Shown piece after piece: positions 43,879-52,329 of a stretch of 64,000 bases of DNA. A program made the position numbers and the translations under genes. The notes beneath the pieces were generated by a model that did no database searches, was not told the origin of the DNA, and saw only the letters and a list, made by a program, of their open reading frames with translations. The DNA comes from Roseivirga sp. BDSF3-8 (GTDB lineage: Bacteria > Bacteroidota > Bacteroidia > Cytophagales > Cyclobacteriaceae): contig NZ_JBGNFV010000001.1 in NCBI RefSeq assembly GCF_041449215.1, positions 186,001 through 250,000 of the forward strand. Reading direction: 5' to 3'. The number at the start of each line of letters is the position of its first letter. Position 1 is the stretch's first letter.

Positions 43879-46320
43879 TCAGGTTCTCTCGGAGGCCAGG
43901 GCGCTAATGGCTCTTTGCAGGTCTCCCCCGAGGCGGTCGGTGAGCTGCTGTAAGGCCATCTTTTCGCTTTCCTCGGTGGTGTAGGTAAGGTATTCCTCGT
44001 AGGAGACCTCGGTGCGGTAGACCTTGCTTTCCTGCCCGCCGAGGCTGATGAAGACTTCTTTATAGAGGCGCCCGGCCTCATTGGCGCGGTTGATGGACAG
44101 CACCTGGGCCTTTTCCTTGTCAGTGAGGCCGAGTAGTGCCTGTATGTCATCGAACTTATTGCGGTACTTGCTCTGGTCTAATAGGATTTTGGTATCGCTG
44201 TTATTGATGATGGCCTGTTTGACGACGGGGCTGCTGATGATGTCCTCTACCTCCTGGGTGACTACGACTGCCTCGCCGTAGAACTTCCGCACGGTCTTGA
44301 AGAGGTAGCGGATGTATTCGGCCATGCCTTCGCGGGCAATGGCTTTCCAGGCTTCTTCGATGAGGATCATCTTACGGACACCCTTAAGCCGGCGCATCTT
44401 AGCGATGAAGATCTCCATGATGATGATGGTGACAACGGGGAACAGGATGGGGTGGTCTTTGATGTTATCGAGCTCGAAGACGATGAAGCGTTGCTGTAAG
44501 AGGTCCAGGTTTTCGCGGGCATTAAGCAGAAAGTCGAATTCCCCTCCCTGATAGTATGGCCGCAACACATAAAGGAAGTTGGCCATGTCGAAGTCTTTTT
44601 CCTTTACGCCTTCGCTTTTAAGGATGTCGGCATATTCGATCTCCAGGAATTCGTAAAAGCTATCGAAGCAGGGGAACACCCCGGGGTGAGCGGCCAGATA
44701 GGTGTAATAGTGGGTCAGGGCATTGGAGAGGGCGACGTACTCACTACGGGTATAGGCCTCATCGCCTTTTTTCCAAAGGGCCAACAGCAGGGTTTTAATG
44801 GATTCTTTCTTTTCGGTGCCAGGTGCCTCGCGGTTTTCCATGTAAAAGGGATTGAAGCGGATGGGCTCTTCCTCACGGTAGGTGAAGTAGTAGCCTCCGA
44901 CGAGATGGCAGAGCCCCTGGTAGCTGTGGCCTACGTCTACCAGGACAATGTGGGTGCCTTGTTCGTAGTAGGCCCTGACCATGTGGTTGGTGAAAAAGCT
45001 TTTCCCGCTACCACTGGGGCCCAGTATGAACTTATTACGGTTGGTGATGAGCCCTCTTTTCATGGGGGCATCGGAGATGTCCACTTCCAGGGGCCTGCCA
45101 GTGAGCCGGTCTCCCAGCCGTATACCTTTCGCGCCGGGGTGATGCTTGTAGTTGGCGTCCTGCACCAGGAAGCAGCAGGCCTGCTCGGCAAAGGTGTCGA
45201 AGGTCTCGTTATCGGGTAGCGATCCGGCATTGCCGGGGATACCGGCCCAGTAAAGCTGCGGGGCACCGAGGATCTCCAGCCTGGGGGTGGTATCGAGCTT
45301 GGCCAGGGCGGAAGCAATGAGGTTACGCAGTTCCTTTACCTGTTTCTTCTCGTCGGTCCAGGCAAGCAGGTGATAGTGGACCTTTACGGGTTGGCGGCTT
45401 TCGCTGATGGCCTCATTCAGGAAGTCGGCCGTGGCATCGCGGGCAATGGCATTCTCCCGGCTGTAGGCGGACAGGGATTGCAGCTTGATGCGTTTGCTCT
45501 CCAGACGCTTGAGGGTCTCCCGGGTGTCGGTGGTGACGATGTACTGGTTATAGATATGGTTACAGGGGAGTAAGGCGCCTAGCGAGCTTGCGAAGCCGGT
45601 AAAGCAGTCGGTACGGCCGGTGCTGTAGGGCTCGTAGCGGTTTTCCGGCTGGCAGTGTAAAGGGAGGTCGCCGGCATCGGCCAGGGTATACAGCAGGCAG
45701 TGATAAGGGCCGATCTTCAGGTCAGGTTTAAAGGTAATGTCACACAGGCCGGGCTGGCCCAGGTACAGGTAGTCAGCAATATGGCCAGGGTGCTTCCTGT
45801 CTCCGGTGAGGGCATCGGCCGAAACGGATTGAACGCTCAGTCCGCCGTCCTGCAGGATGCGGGCAAATTGTCCGGCGGTATCGCGGAAGCTTTCCATAGC
45901 TTTGGGCTCCATCATCTCGGGCGGGGCGAGGCTTTTACGCAACAGACCGGACATGGCCGATGAGGCCAGGGGCTTACCGGCATAGCGGCGGGTGAGCCAC
46001 ACCATGCACCGGTGGTCGAGGTAAGGCCTTTCAAAGAAAAAGCGGTCGCTGCAATGGGACAGGTAGGCATCTGAGGCGAAAGGGGGCCGGTAGCCCGCTT
46101 CGGTGAAGTAGTCCTGTTTGTGAACGATATAGCCGGGAGGCAGCATGCGAATGGCCTTTACCCAGGTCTGATGGTAGTGCCGGTAGTCTTCATCGCTGAG
46201 GGTAAACAGCTCGGGCAGGCTAATGCGATAGCCGAGGGTGGCATCCCCGTGGCGGGCAAGCAGGGCCTCCCCTTCTATCTTCCAGAGGGGAAAGAGGTCT
46301 TTCAGTTCTTTGGTACTCAT
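43879..46320 (-). CDS. traG: Conjugation ATPase TraG (VirB4 family)
   Basis: An 813-residue VirB4-type ATPase powering the type IV secretion channel. Walker A is GPSGSGKS near residue 435 with nearby LVDVGHSYQGL; the Walker B-like MILIEEAWKAIA is further on. The long frame reaches 46509, but the ATG at 46320 (MSTKELKDLF) is the right start: it overlaps traF by 4 bp, and the upstream extension is low-complexity antisense-like sequence. Confidence 0.95.
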   Translation of the reverse strand: MSTKELKDLFPLWKIEGEALLARHGDATLGYRISLPELFTLSDEDYRHYHQTWVKAIRMLPPGYIVHKQDYFTEAGYRPPFASDAYLSHCSDRFFFERPYLDHRCMVWLTRRYAGKPLASSAMSGLLRKSLAPPEMMEPKAMESFRDTAGQFARILQDGGLSVQSVSADALTGDRKHPGHIADYLYLGQPGLCDITFKPDLKIGPYHCLLYTLADAGDLPLHCQPENRYEPYSTGRTDCFTGFASSLGALLPCNHIYNQYIVTTDTRETLKRLESKRIKLQSLSAYSRENAIARDATADFLNEAISESRQPVKVHYHLLAWTDEKKQVKELRNLIASALAKLDTTPRLEILGAPQLYWAGIPGNAGSLPDNETFDTFAEQACCFLVQDANYKHHPGAKGIRLGDRLTGRPLEVDISDAPMKRGLITNRNKFILGPSGSGKSFFTNHMVRAYYEQGTHIVLVDVGHSYQGLCHLVGGYYFTYREEEPIRFNPFYMENREAPGTEKKESIKTLLLALWKKGDEAYTRSEYVALSNALTHYYTYLAAHPGVFPCFDSFYEFLEIEYADILKSEGVKEKDFDMANFLYVLRPYYQGGEFDFLLNARENLDLLQQRFIVFELDNIKDHPILFPVVTIIIMEIFIAKMRRLKGVRKMILIEEAWKAIAREGMAEYIRYLFKTVRKFYGEAVVVTQEVEDIISSPVVKQAIINNSDTKILLDQSKYRNKFDDIQALLGLTDKEKAQVLSINRANEAGRLYKEVFISLGGQESKVYRTEVSYEEYLTYTTEESEKMALQQLTDRLGGDLQRAISALASERT

Positions 46321-46643
46321 GAGTGATGGGAAGGTTGGGATAAGGAAATGGTGGTACGGCAGACGAGTCGCGCAGGCACCTGCCTGCGGGCGGAGCGCTT
46401 CATAAGGCCGTAACGCCCGTAGGTGCCATTGAGGTGGAAGACCAGGGCAAGCCAGCAGGCGGCCAGTATGCCCGGTATGATTAGGCAAAGGAGCATGGGC
46501 AGCCCGCACAGGTAGAGTAGGGCGAAGAGCAACAGGACGCTACACAATCCGGCGGCAAGCCAGGTGATATACTGGGCCTGAAGCCCTTTAAATTCCAGGG
46601 GCTTATTGATGCCCTTATTGATCTTGTATAAGGGGGTATTCAT
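46317..46643 (-). CDS. traF: Conjugative transposon protein TraF (DUF4133)
   Basis: About 108 residues, two membrane segments (about 28-45 and 48-67), then a basic tail. The N-terminus MNTPLYKINKGINKPLEFKG is typical of TraF. The start at 46643 rather than 46709 places that signature at the true N-terminus. It is a small VirB3-like inner-membrane protein. Confidence 0.9.
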   Translation of the reverse strand: MNTPLYKINKGINKPLEFKGLQAQYITWLAAGLCSVLLLFALLYLCGLPMLLCLIIPGILAACWLALVFHLNGTYGRYGLMKRSARRQVPARLVCRTTISLSQPSHHS

Positions 46644-46715
46644 ACGGTGTGGGTTAAGGGATGAGGAAAAGAGCCGGCACCCTTTCGGGCACCGGCGATC
46701 ATTGAACAAAAGGTG

Positions 46716-47036
46716 CTATACGCCGAAAAAGCTTTGCAGCACGGTGGCAACCACCACCAGGAAGACGCAGCTACCGAACCAGGCGGCGGCGACTTTACCG
46801 GTGTCGGGCTCTCCGCTGTTCCATTTATTGAAGACTTTGACGGCTCCTACCAGGCCGACGATGGCTCCGATGGCATACATGAGGTTGGTGCCGGAAGCAA
46901 AGTAGCTGCTTACGCGGCTGGTGGCCTCATCGATACCGGCGTTGCCGTCCTGGGCAAGGGCTGCTCCTGCGAATAGCATTAGCAGAAGGAAGACGCATAG
47001 TTGTTTTGCGAGGTGAAGGGGAAGGTTCGTTTTCAT
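46716..47036 (-). CDS. traE: Conjugative transposon protein TraE (DUF4134)
   Basis: A 106-residue protein with a signal peptide and two membrane helices, like VirB2/TraE pilin-type subunits of Bacteroidota elements. Recognisable segments are GIDEATSRVSSYF and YAIGAIVGLVGAVKVFNKWNSG. It is the usual neighbour of traF. Confidence 0.92.
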   Translation of the reverse strand: MKTNLPLHLAKQLCVFLLLMLFAGAALAQDGNAGIDEATSRVSSYFASGTNLMYAIGAIVGLVGAVKVFNKWNSGEPDTGKVAAAWFGSCVFLVVVATVLQSFFGV

Positions 47037-47047
47037 GTTTATGGGTA

Positions 47048-47476
47048 TTAAAAGTAGGTACCAGGTTCAGGGGTCGTAATCAGCCGGGCGCTGACCTGCT
47101 GCCGCGTAACGGTCAGGCCCTGTTCGGTGGCCTGACGGTGGACGGTGTTGACTAAGGCTTCGCGTAAGGCGGGGTAGGCGTAGATACCCTCCAGGCGAAG
47201 GGGCTCCAGTTTTTGCAATAGCTGCTCGCTGGTAGTGGCCTTGCGGGTGGTGGCTTTTAACTGATCGGATAGAGCCTGATAAGCCTCCAGGGCCTTAACA
47301 AAATCAGGATCAGCCTTATTTTCTTCCGCTCCGGGTGACTTATTCCGCTTGAGAATTTTTATATTAGATAGTGTTTGGCGGTATCGCCAGGCGGCACAGC
47401 CGTAATAGGCGGCAACTAAACAAGCGGCCAATAAAATAAATGAAGTCCAGCCGATAGAGGGTAATGTCATGGGCAT
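47048..47476 (-). CDS. Small membrane-anchored protein at the head of the tra operon
   Basis: A 142-residue protein with a membrane helix near the N-terminus (about 10-27) and a helical soluble part rich in Lys, Thr and Leu. I do not recognise a family. It lies 11 bp upstream of traE and is probably part of the transfer operon. A Met at 47470 is an alternative start. Confidence 0.65.
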   Translation of the reverse strand: MPMTLPSIGWTSFILLAACLVAAYYGCAAWRYRQTLSNIKILKRNKSPGAEENKADPDFVKALEAYQALSDQLKATTRKATTSEQLLQKLEPLRLEGIYAYPALREALVNTVHRQATEQGLTVTRQQVSARLITTPEPGTYF

Positions 47477-47611
47477 ACAATGAGTTAGTATGCTCCAAAG
47501 GTGGTGGACTAAAAATAGAGGTATTCACCCCTGAGGATACAGGGGGTGAAAATTTTTATCGTGTTTTAAACCTTATTCCGGCAAAAAACCATGTAATTAT
47601 AAAGCCAAATT

Positions 47612-48214
47612 ATGACATCTCCAGAGACAATAACCGGAATTATAATCAGCTTGATAGCTGGTCTTATATTATTATTTTTCCAAGCTCTAGTACAATTAAT
47701 ATTTAAAGCATATAAAAGGAGAAAACGAGAAGCTTCAGAATTGAAGGCTTTAATAAACTTAGGCCGTATAGTGTATTATTTCATTCTTTGCGTGATAGTG
47801 TATGGATTTATCACCAGGCCAATATTTTCAAAGGAAAAATTAAGAGATGAATTAGCTGTTATTAACCCAGGTCAAATATTAATTTATGATATGGATCTTA
47901 GGAAAGGGTTCAGAGACGTTATTGATTTAAGCTTTGAAGTAATAGATGGGGGGCCGGTAAATACCTATTTAATTCCTATGGATTCTATAGGTGCCATATC
48001 TAAAACCATTAAACATGTACCTAATTTCTCAATTATAAATTCTCAATCAGGTAAAACTTCAGCTAGAGTAGAACCAGGTTTTTGGTCAATTTTAATTCAG
48101 CCATCAGACAGTAGTATTAACTTCCAAACTAAAATTCAGATCAAAACATATGTTTCAAGACCTCGATTCTTTCAAAAAACTAGTCCTTCTGTAATTTTAT
48201 TAAGGAAAATATAG
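47612..48214 (+). CDS. Hypothetical two-helix membrane protein (cargo)
   Basis: A 200-residue protein with two membrane helices (about residues 8-30 and 50-70) and a C-terminal soluble domain. It is markedly AT-richer than the flanking transfer genes and lies on the opposite strand, between the tra operon and rteC. No family was recognised. It looks like a recently inserted cargo gene. Confidence 0.65.
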   Translation: MTSPETITGIIISLIAGLILLFFQALVQLIFKAYKRRKREASELKALINLGRIVYYFILCVIVYGFITRPIFSKEKLRDELAVINPGQILIYDMDLRKGFRDVIDLSFEVIDGGPVNTYLIPMDSIGAISKTIKHVPNFSIINSQSGKTSARVEPGFWSILIQPSDSSINFQTKIQIKTYVSRPRFFQKTSPSVILLRKI

Positions 48215-48362
48215 TAAGAGCTCTTAACTTCCTCAAAGCTTTACAATTTATATTACCTGGCTAAATCACCAAGCTAAAGGCTTATTCTTTTATAGGAATT
48301 AGTTATATAAACCATATTAGTATTGGTATCTATTTTATAGGTATAAATAAAAGTATCTTTAA

Positions 48363-49169
48363 TCACTCATCCCCCTTCTCCAGATAATTTTCCAGGCTTT
48401 CCTGTAACATATCTATAAACCGGGTACGGCTACCTTTCCTAATGCGTATTTCCTTGAAGGTGCGGTAGAATTCTTTCATCTCAATGTTGAAGAGCCTTCC
48501 CAGGCCTTCGATGATCTCGCGTATGGGGGTATGACCATTACCAACGCAGCCGCTCGCGTGTAAGGCGTAGGTGAGCTCTACCAGGTGTACCTTCATGCCG
48601 GTCCAGTGTAAAACCGGCATTTCGCTTTCGGTCATCTCTTTTTCATTAAGCTGGGCTTTGAGAAAGATAACCAGCTTTTCATAGGCCATAAACCGGGCAA
48701 AGGTATAGCTATGCCGGGTGGCAAATTGGGGATCGATAACCGTATCAGGGCCCGGTGGCAGATCATTACCATTTGCCCCTCTGGTGAAGTACGCCTGATC
48801 ATGGTGACTCATTCCCAGACGGTAATAACCAAAGAGCTCCCTCCTCTCCTGGAAATAATCGAGTATTTGCTGCAATCTTGCCTCACATGATTCCTTGGGG
48901 GTACCTGGGTTTTTAAACTCCAGCCAGAATCGCTCTTCGTAATAGATCATCTCAGCGGCAAAGCGCGGCTTAATGGTTTTGAAAAAATGAATTTCTTCCA
49001 GCGTGTCCGCAAAGGTGTGGTTTAAAAGCCTCTCTCTCATGGTAAGCAGGGATTGCCGACATAACCTGAAGGCTTTTTCGGTATATTGGAGGCTGTTAAG
49101 CCCTTCGTTTTCTGTGGCCTGTAAAGTGTTTTTCAGGTCTTCATACGCCTCGTTGCAGTAGGTTTTCAT
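48363..49169 (-). CDS. rteC: RteC-domain protein
   Basis: About 268 residues of the RteC family, named after the CTnDOT regulator that activates excision genes after RteA/RteB signalling. The family blocks EIHFFKTIKPRF, FWLEFKNPG, YYRLGMSHHDQAYF and TWRMxxVHLVELTYALHASG (here WTGMKVHLVELTYAL) are visible. The start at 49169 (MKTYCNEAYE) is preferred. It probably regulates transfer or excision of this island. Confidence 0.9.
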   Translation of the reverse strand: MKTYCNEAYEDLKNTLQATENEGLNSLQYTEKAFRLCRQSLLTMRERLLNHTFADTLEEIHFFKTIKPRFAAEMIYYEERFWLEFKNPGTPKESCEARLQQILDYFQERRELFGYYRLGMSHHDQAYFTRGANGNDLPPGPDTVIDPQFATRHSYTFARFMAYEKLVIFLKAQLNEKEMTESEMPVLHWTGMKVHLVELTYALHASGCVGNGHTPIREIIEGLGRLFNIEMKEFYRTFKEIRIRKGSRTRFIDMLQESLENYLEKGDE

Positions 49170-49315
49170 AAGTGTCAGGAATAGGGTTGACAATGTGTAA
49201 TCAGTCGTCGGCAACACCTAAGCAGACATAATCAAGTCAATTCACACTTAAGATTCTACGAATATAACTCATGTAAGATTCACATATTGTATTTTTTTAT
49301 TCATTTTTAGTAACC

Positions 49316-51304
49316 TTATTTTCCGGGTGGGTGAATTAGTAAGTGGCTGAGGCCCGGGCTATCCATTATTCGCTCGATTTCCCGGTCAATAAGCTCTTTC
49401 ACATCCTGCTTAATACGCATATAGTTGGCCTCCACCTGTTCATGAGTAATAGCTCGTACAGCAGGGATGTCCTGATAAACTGCCTCTTCTTGGGCAATTG
49501 CTTTATGATTATTTAGAATTTCATTGTGGAAGGCCTTTAAAGCTATCTTTTGCTGAGGGTCGTCCGCCACTACCCCTACAAACTCACCGGACGAAAGGGA
49601 GGCTATGGCCGAAGCCGGAACGGCGGAATCAAGTTGAGTGCTTTTGCTTAGCGAAGTATCGCTGCTATTGATGGACAGGCTCTCCCGCTCCTGCATGATC
49701 TTACCAACCCGCTCACTCAGGGAGCGGGCCGTGTCACCGCTTACCTGTCCGCTTATGATGTTCCCGACAGCATTCATGACCACTTCTGCCTGCTCGCGGC
49801 CATAATCTTTTTTAAGCTGGCTGTAATCCTGTACGCCCAGGGTGGTGGCTACTTTGTTACTACGTGCAGTGGCAATAAGGCTATCTATGCCATTGAAATA
49901 GATGGTGGGAAACTCATCAAAGATGAGGCTGCTCTTTTGCCGGTGCTTCTGATTGACCAGTTTGGTCAGTCTGGAAATGAAAAGGGATAGCACCGCGCCA
50001 TACACTTGCTGCTTCTGAGGATTATTTCCCATACAGACAATCTTCGGTGCTTCCGGATCATTGATATCCAGGGTAAACTCGCTTTCTGAAAGCACATAAT
50101 AAAGCTGTGGCGATACGAGCCTGGCCATGGTAATCTTGGCACTGGCTATCTGTCCTTCGAGCTGTTCGGCAGCTCCATGAAGATAGGCTGATACAAAAGG
50201 GTTAATGAGTACCTCTATTTCCGGCTCGAGGCGAAGAACGGAAAAGAGCTTATCGTAGTCGATCTGCATAAGCTCTATGACATGCGGAAGGGTGCAGTAC
50301 TTTCCATTCTTGTACTTCTTTAGAAACCAGATAACGGCGGTGACAAAGTTGATGGGTGATTCGACAAAGAAGTCACCTTGCTTACGTATCCACTCCCGGT
50401 TTAGCCCTAGCATGATGGTACGGGAAGACTCTGTGGCATCGGTTATGTCGAGCATGGTGGCAGGCTCCAGCGGATTACAGCGATGCGTATGAGCCAGATC
50501 ATCGAAGTTGATGGTATAGAATGCTGGCTTTATAGGGTAGCGATGTGCGTTTTGCAAAAGGCTGTTATAGGCAATACGGCTCAGGTCATCATACTTAAAG
50601 TCGTACACGAACATCGTGAAGCCTTTACTAATATGCTGGGTGATCACGTGACGAATGACAAAGTAGCTCTTACCTGCACCTGGAGTACCCATGACGAGTA
50701 AAGCACGAAAAGGATTGATAATATTGACCCAGGACCTATGCAGCTTACCTTTCAGGCTGTACCTGGCAGGTAGATTAATGGAATATTCATTTTCCAGCTT
50801 TCGCTCTTCCTGTGGAAAGGTCTGGTTCTGCTTGTTGAAGATATCGCCTTTTAGCTTCCTCGACACTATCCTGGAAAGGCGGGTGCCTCCTGCCATGATA
50901 AGCAAATAGCCTGATATAGTCACGCCACTATACAGGTAGAATAGGCTACTACTCTCCATACGTATATAGAAGACTAAGTGGCTCAGCGAGAAAAGGAGTA
51001 CACCGGGTATTAAGAATTGAATTGCTGACGCAACTGTTAGGCTTTCGGATTTCTTCCCTTTGGCTCCTATCAGAGATACAATTAAGACGCCTAAGGCTAA
51101 TGCCTTACTGTACAAGATGTGTTGAAAAAGCCCTGTATTGGCTATGTTGATAAGCAGCCGGTCGGTGATCTCTGCCGTCAGACCCCAAGCCTCAAACTGC
51201 CCGTAGCCATAGTAGTAAATGTGAAGCCCCAGAAGGCTCACAGAAATCAGCCTGGTCCAATCAATAATCTTCCGAAGCCCCTCGGTATTTTCCCCTGTAT
51301 GCAT
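49316..51304 (-). CDS. VirD4-type coupling protein (type IV secretion)
   Basis: A 662-residue inner-membrane ATPase that links the relaxosome to the secretion channel; Bacteroides literature calls it MobC or TraG-like. About four N-terminal membrane helices are followed by Walker A GTPGAGKS (about residue 205), Walker B SSLIFDEFPTIYF (about 455) and a TraM-recognition type C-terminal domain. It is separated from the relaxase gene by the three-gene defence-like insert. Confidence 0.93.
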   Translation of the reverse strand: MHTGENTEGLRKIIDWTRLISVSLLGLHIYYYGYGQFEAWGLTAEITDRLLINIANTGLFQHILYSKALALGVLIVSLIGAKGKKSESLTVASAIQFLIPGVLLFSLSHLVFYIRMESSSLFYLYSGVTISGYLLIMAGGTRLSRIVSRKLKGDIFNKQNQTFPQEERKLENEYSINLPARYSLKGKLHRSWVNIINPFRALLVMGTPGAGKSYFVIRHVITQHISKGFTMFVYDFKYDDLSRIAYNSLLQNAHRYPIKPAFYTINFDDLAHTHRCNPLEPATMLDITDATESSRTIMLGLNREWIRKQGDFFVESPINFVTAVIWFLKKYKNGKYCTLPHVIELMQIDYDKLFSVLRLEPEIEVLINPFVSAYLHGAAEQLEGQIASAKITMARLVSPQLYYVLSESEFTLDINDPEAPKIVCMGNNPQKQQVYGAVLSLFISRLTKLVNQKHRQKSSLIFDEFPTIYFNGIDSLIATARSNKVATTLGVQDYSQLKKDYGREQAEVVMNAVGNIISGQVSGDTARSLSERVGKIMQERESLSINSSDTSLSKSTQLDSAVPASAIASLSSGEFVGVVADDPQQKIALKAFHNEILNNHKAIAQEEAVYQDIPAVRAITHEQVEANYMRIKQDVKELIDREIERIMDSPGLSHLLIHPPGK

Positions 51305-51375
51305 GATGGTGAATTTTGGTACAGAGGGGAATGTGTAAAAGGATGGTGTTAGGTGTTCACAAGTTGGGGGAATTT

Positions 51376-52329
51376 TCAGTCGCCTTTAATCAAACCGAGC
51401 TCAATCCCAATATCACGATAGAGTTTTGAGAGAGGCCTTTTGTGCAGCTCATCAACCTGGGTATAATTACCTATGATCATGCGGTCTATTTCGGTATCTG
51501 AAAAGGAAAGACCTTCATAATGTTGTAAATATTTACGATACTCCTGCGCATAATTCAGTTGGGATTTGATTATTAATTCCAAAACATGATCCTCGTGCTT
51601 TTGGTACAACTCATCCAGCTTAAAAGCTTTTACGTTGCCATCATCTTCAGGATAAATGATAACCTTAATTTTATCTTTTCTTTCAAGCGGACTTAATGCA
51701 TCAATGGAAAGGATTCTGTAAGAAAATTTGAATGAGTCATTATTTATTAAATAAGGAGAAAGTATATTTTCAGTTTGGGGATCCTTCACTCCTTTTATTT
51801 GCGAGCTGTTGCATGATTTACAGCTAGGGATTAAATTATAAAAGCTTAATGCTAAAAAGGGATATTTACTCTTTGGATAAAAGTGGTCAATATCTGGTTT
51901 AACGGCCTTCGATTCATCAAGACTATACGTATAACTACGATTGCAGTAGGGACAAGTATGTAAATTAAGACTTTGGATAAAATCCCATCTCTGTTCCATA
52001 CTTAAAGTATTATAACCATTAGTAACAAAAATAAATTTTAATAAGCGGTTAATCTTATCATAGAGTGAAGTTACCTTAGGGTATTTACCTATGACATACC
52101 TACTTATCGAACCAATTTTTTCCGGTTTACAAGATATTAAACATTGCAAAAACTCATCGTCTTGCAATTTTTCAAGGACACTTACAATATTCGGATTTGA
52201 CTCTATCCTTTTATTTCTATATGTAAAACCTTCATTGTTAATTTTATTAAGTCCTTTCTTAATCAAAGAACTACACATCGCTACATGCTGGTCAACAACT
52301 TTCTTGTTTGATAAAGGAATCTGTATCAT
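51376..52329 (-). CDS. HNH endonuclease, PtuB-like
   Basis: A 317-residue protein with an HNH nuclease centre: CPYC (Cys126, Cys129), DIDHFYPKS (Asp148-His149), Asn165 in SFYNLIPSC, and CKSC (Cys170, Cys173), a Zn-bound treble-clef arrangement seen in PtuB of the Septu anti-phage system. A helical N-terminal region (1-120) and C-terminal region (180-317) flank it. Its start overlaps the ATPase stop by 4 bp (ATGA), so the two are translationally coupled, the classical PtuA/PtuB arrangement. It is AT-rich relative to the transfer genes. Confidence 0.85.
   Translation of the reverse strand: MIQIPLSNKKVVDQHVAMCSSLIKKGLNKINNEGFTYRNKRIESNPNIVSVLEKLQDDEFLQCLISCKPEKIGSISRYVIGKYPKVTSLYDKINRLLKFIFVTNGYNTLSMEQRWDFIQSLNLHTCPYCNRSYTYSLDESKAVKPDIDHFYPKSKYPFLALSFYNLIPSCKSCNSSQIKGVKDPQTENILSPYLINNDSFKFSYRILSIDALSPLERKDKIKVIIYPEDDGNVKAFKLDELYQKHEDHVLELIIKSQLNYAQEYRKYLQHYEGLSFSDTEIDRMIIGNYTQVDELHKRPLSKLYRDIGIELGLIKGD

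Noticed and set aside
43879-46905. Long frames opposite the tra genes and the 63-residue N-terminal extension of TraG
   Set aside because: They are shadows of GC-rich coding DNA; the tra starts are fixed by 4-bp overlaps and family alignments.
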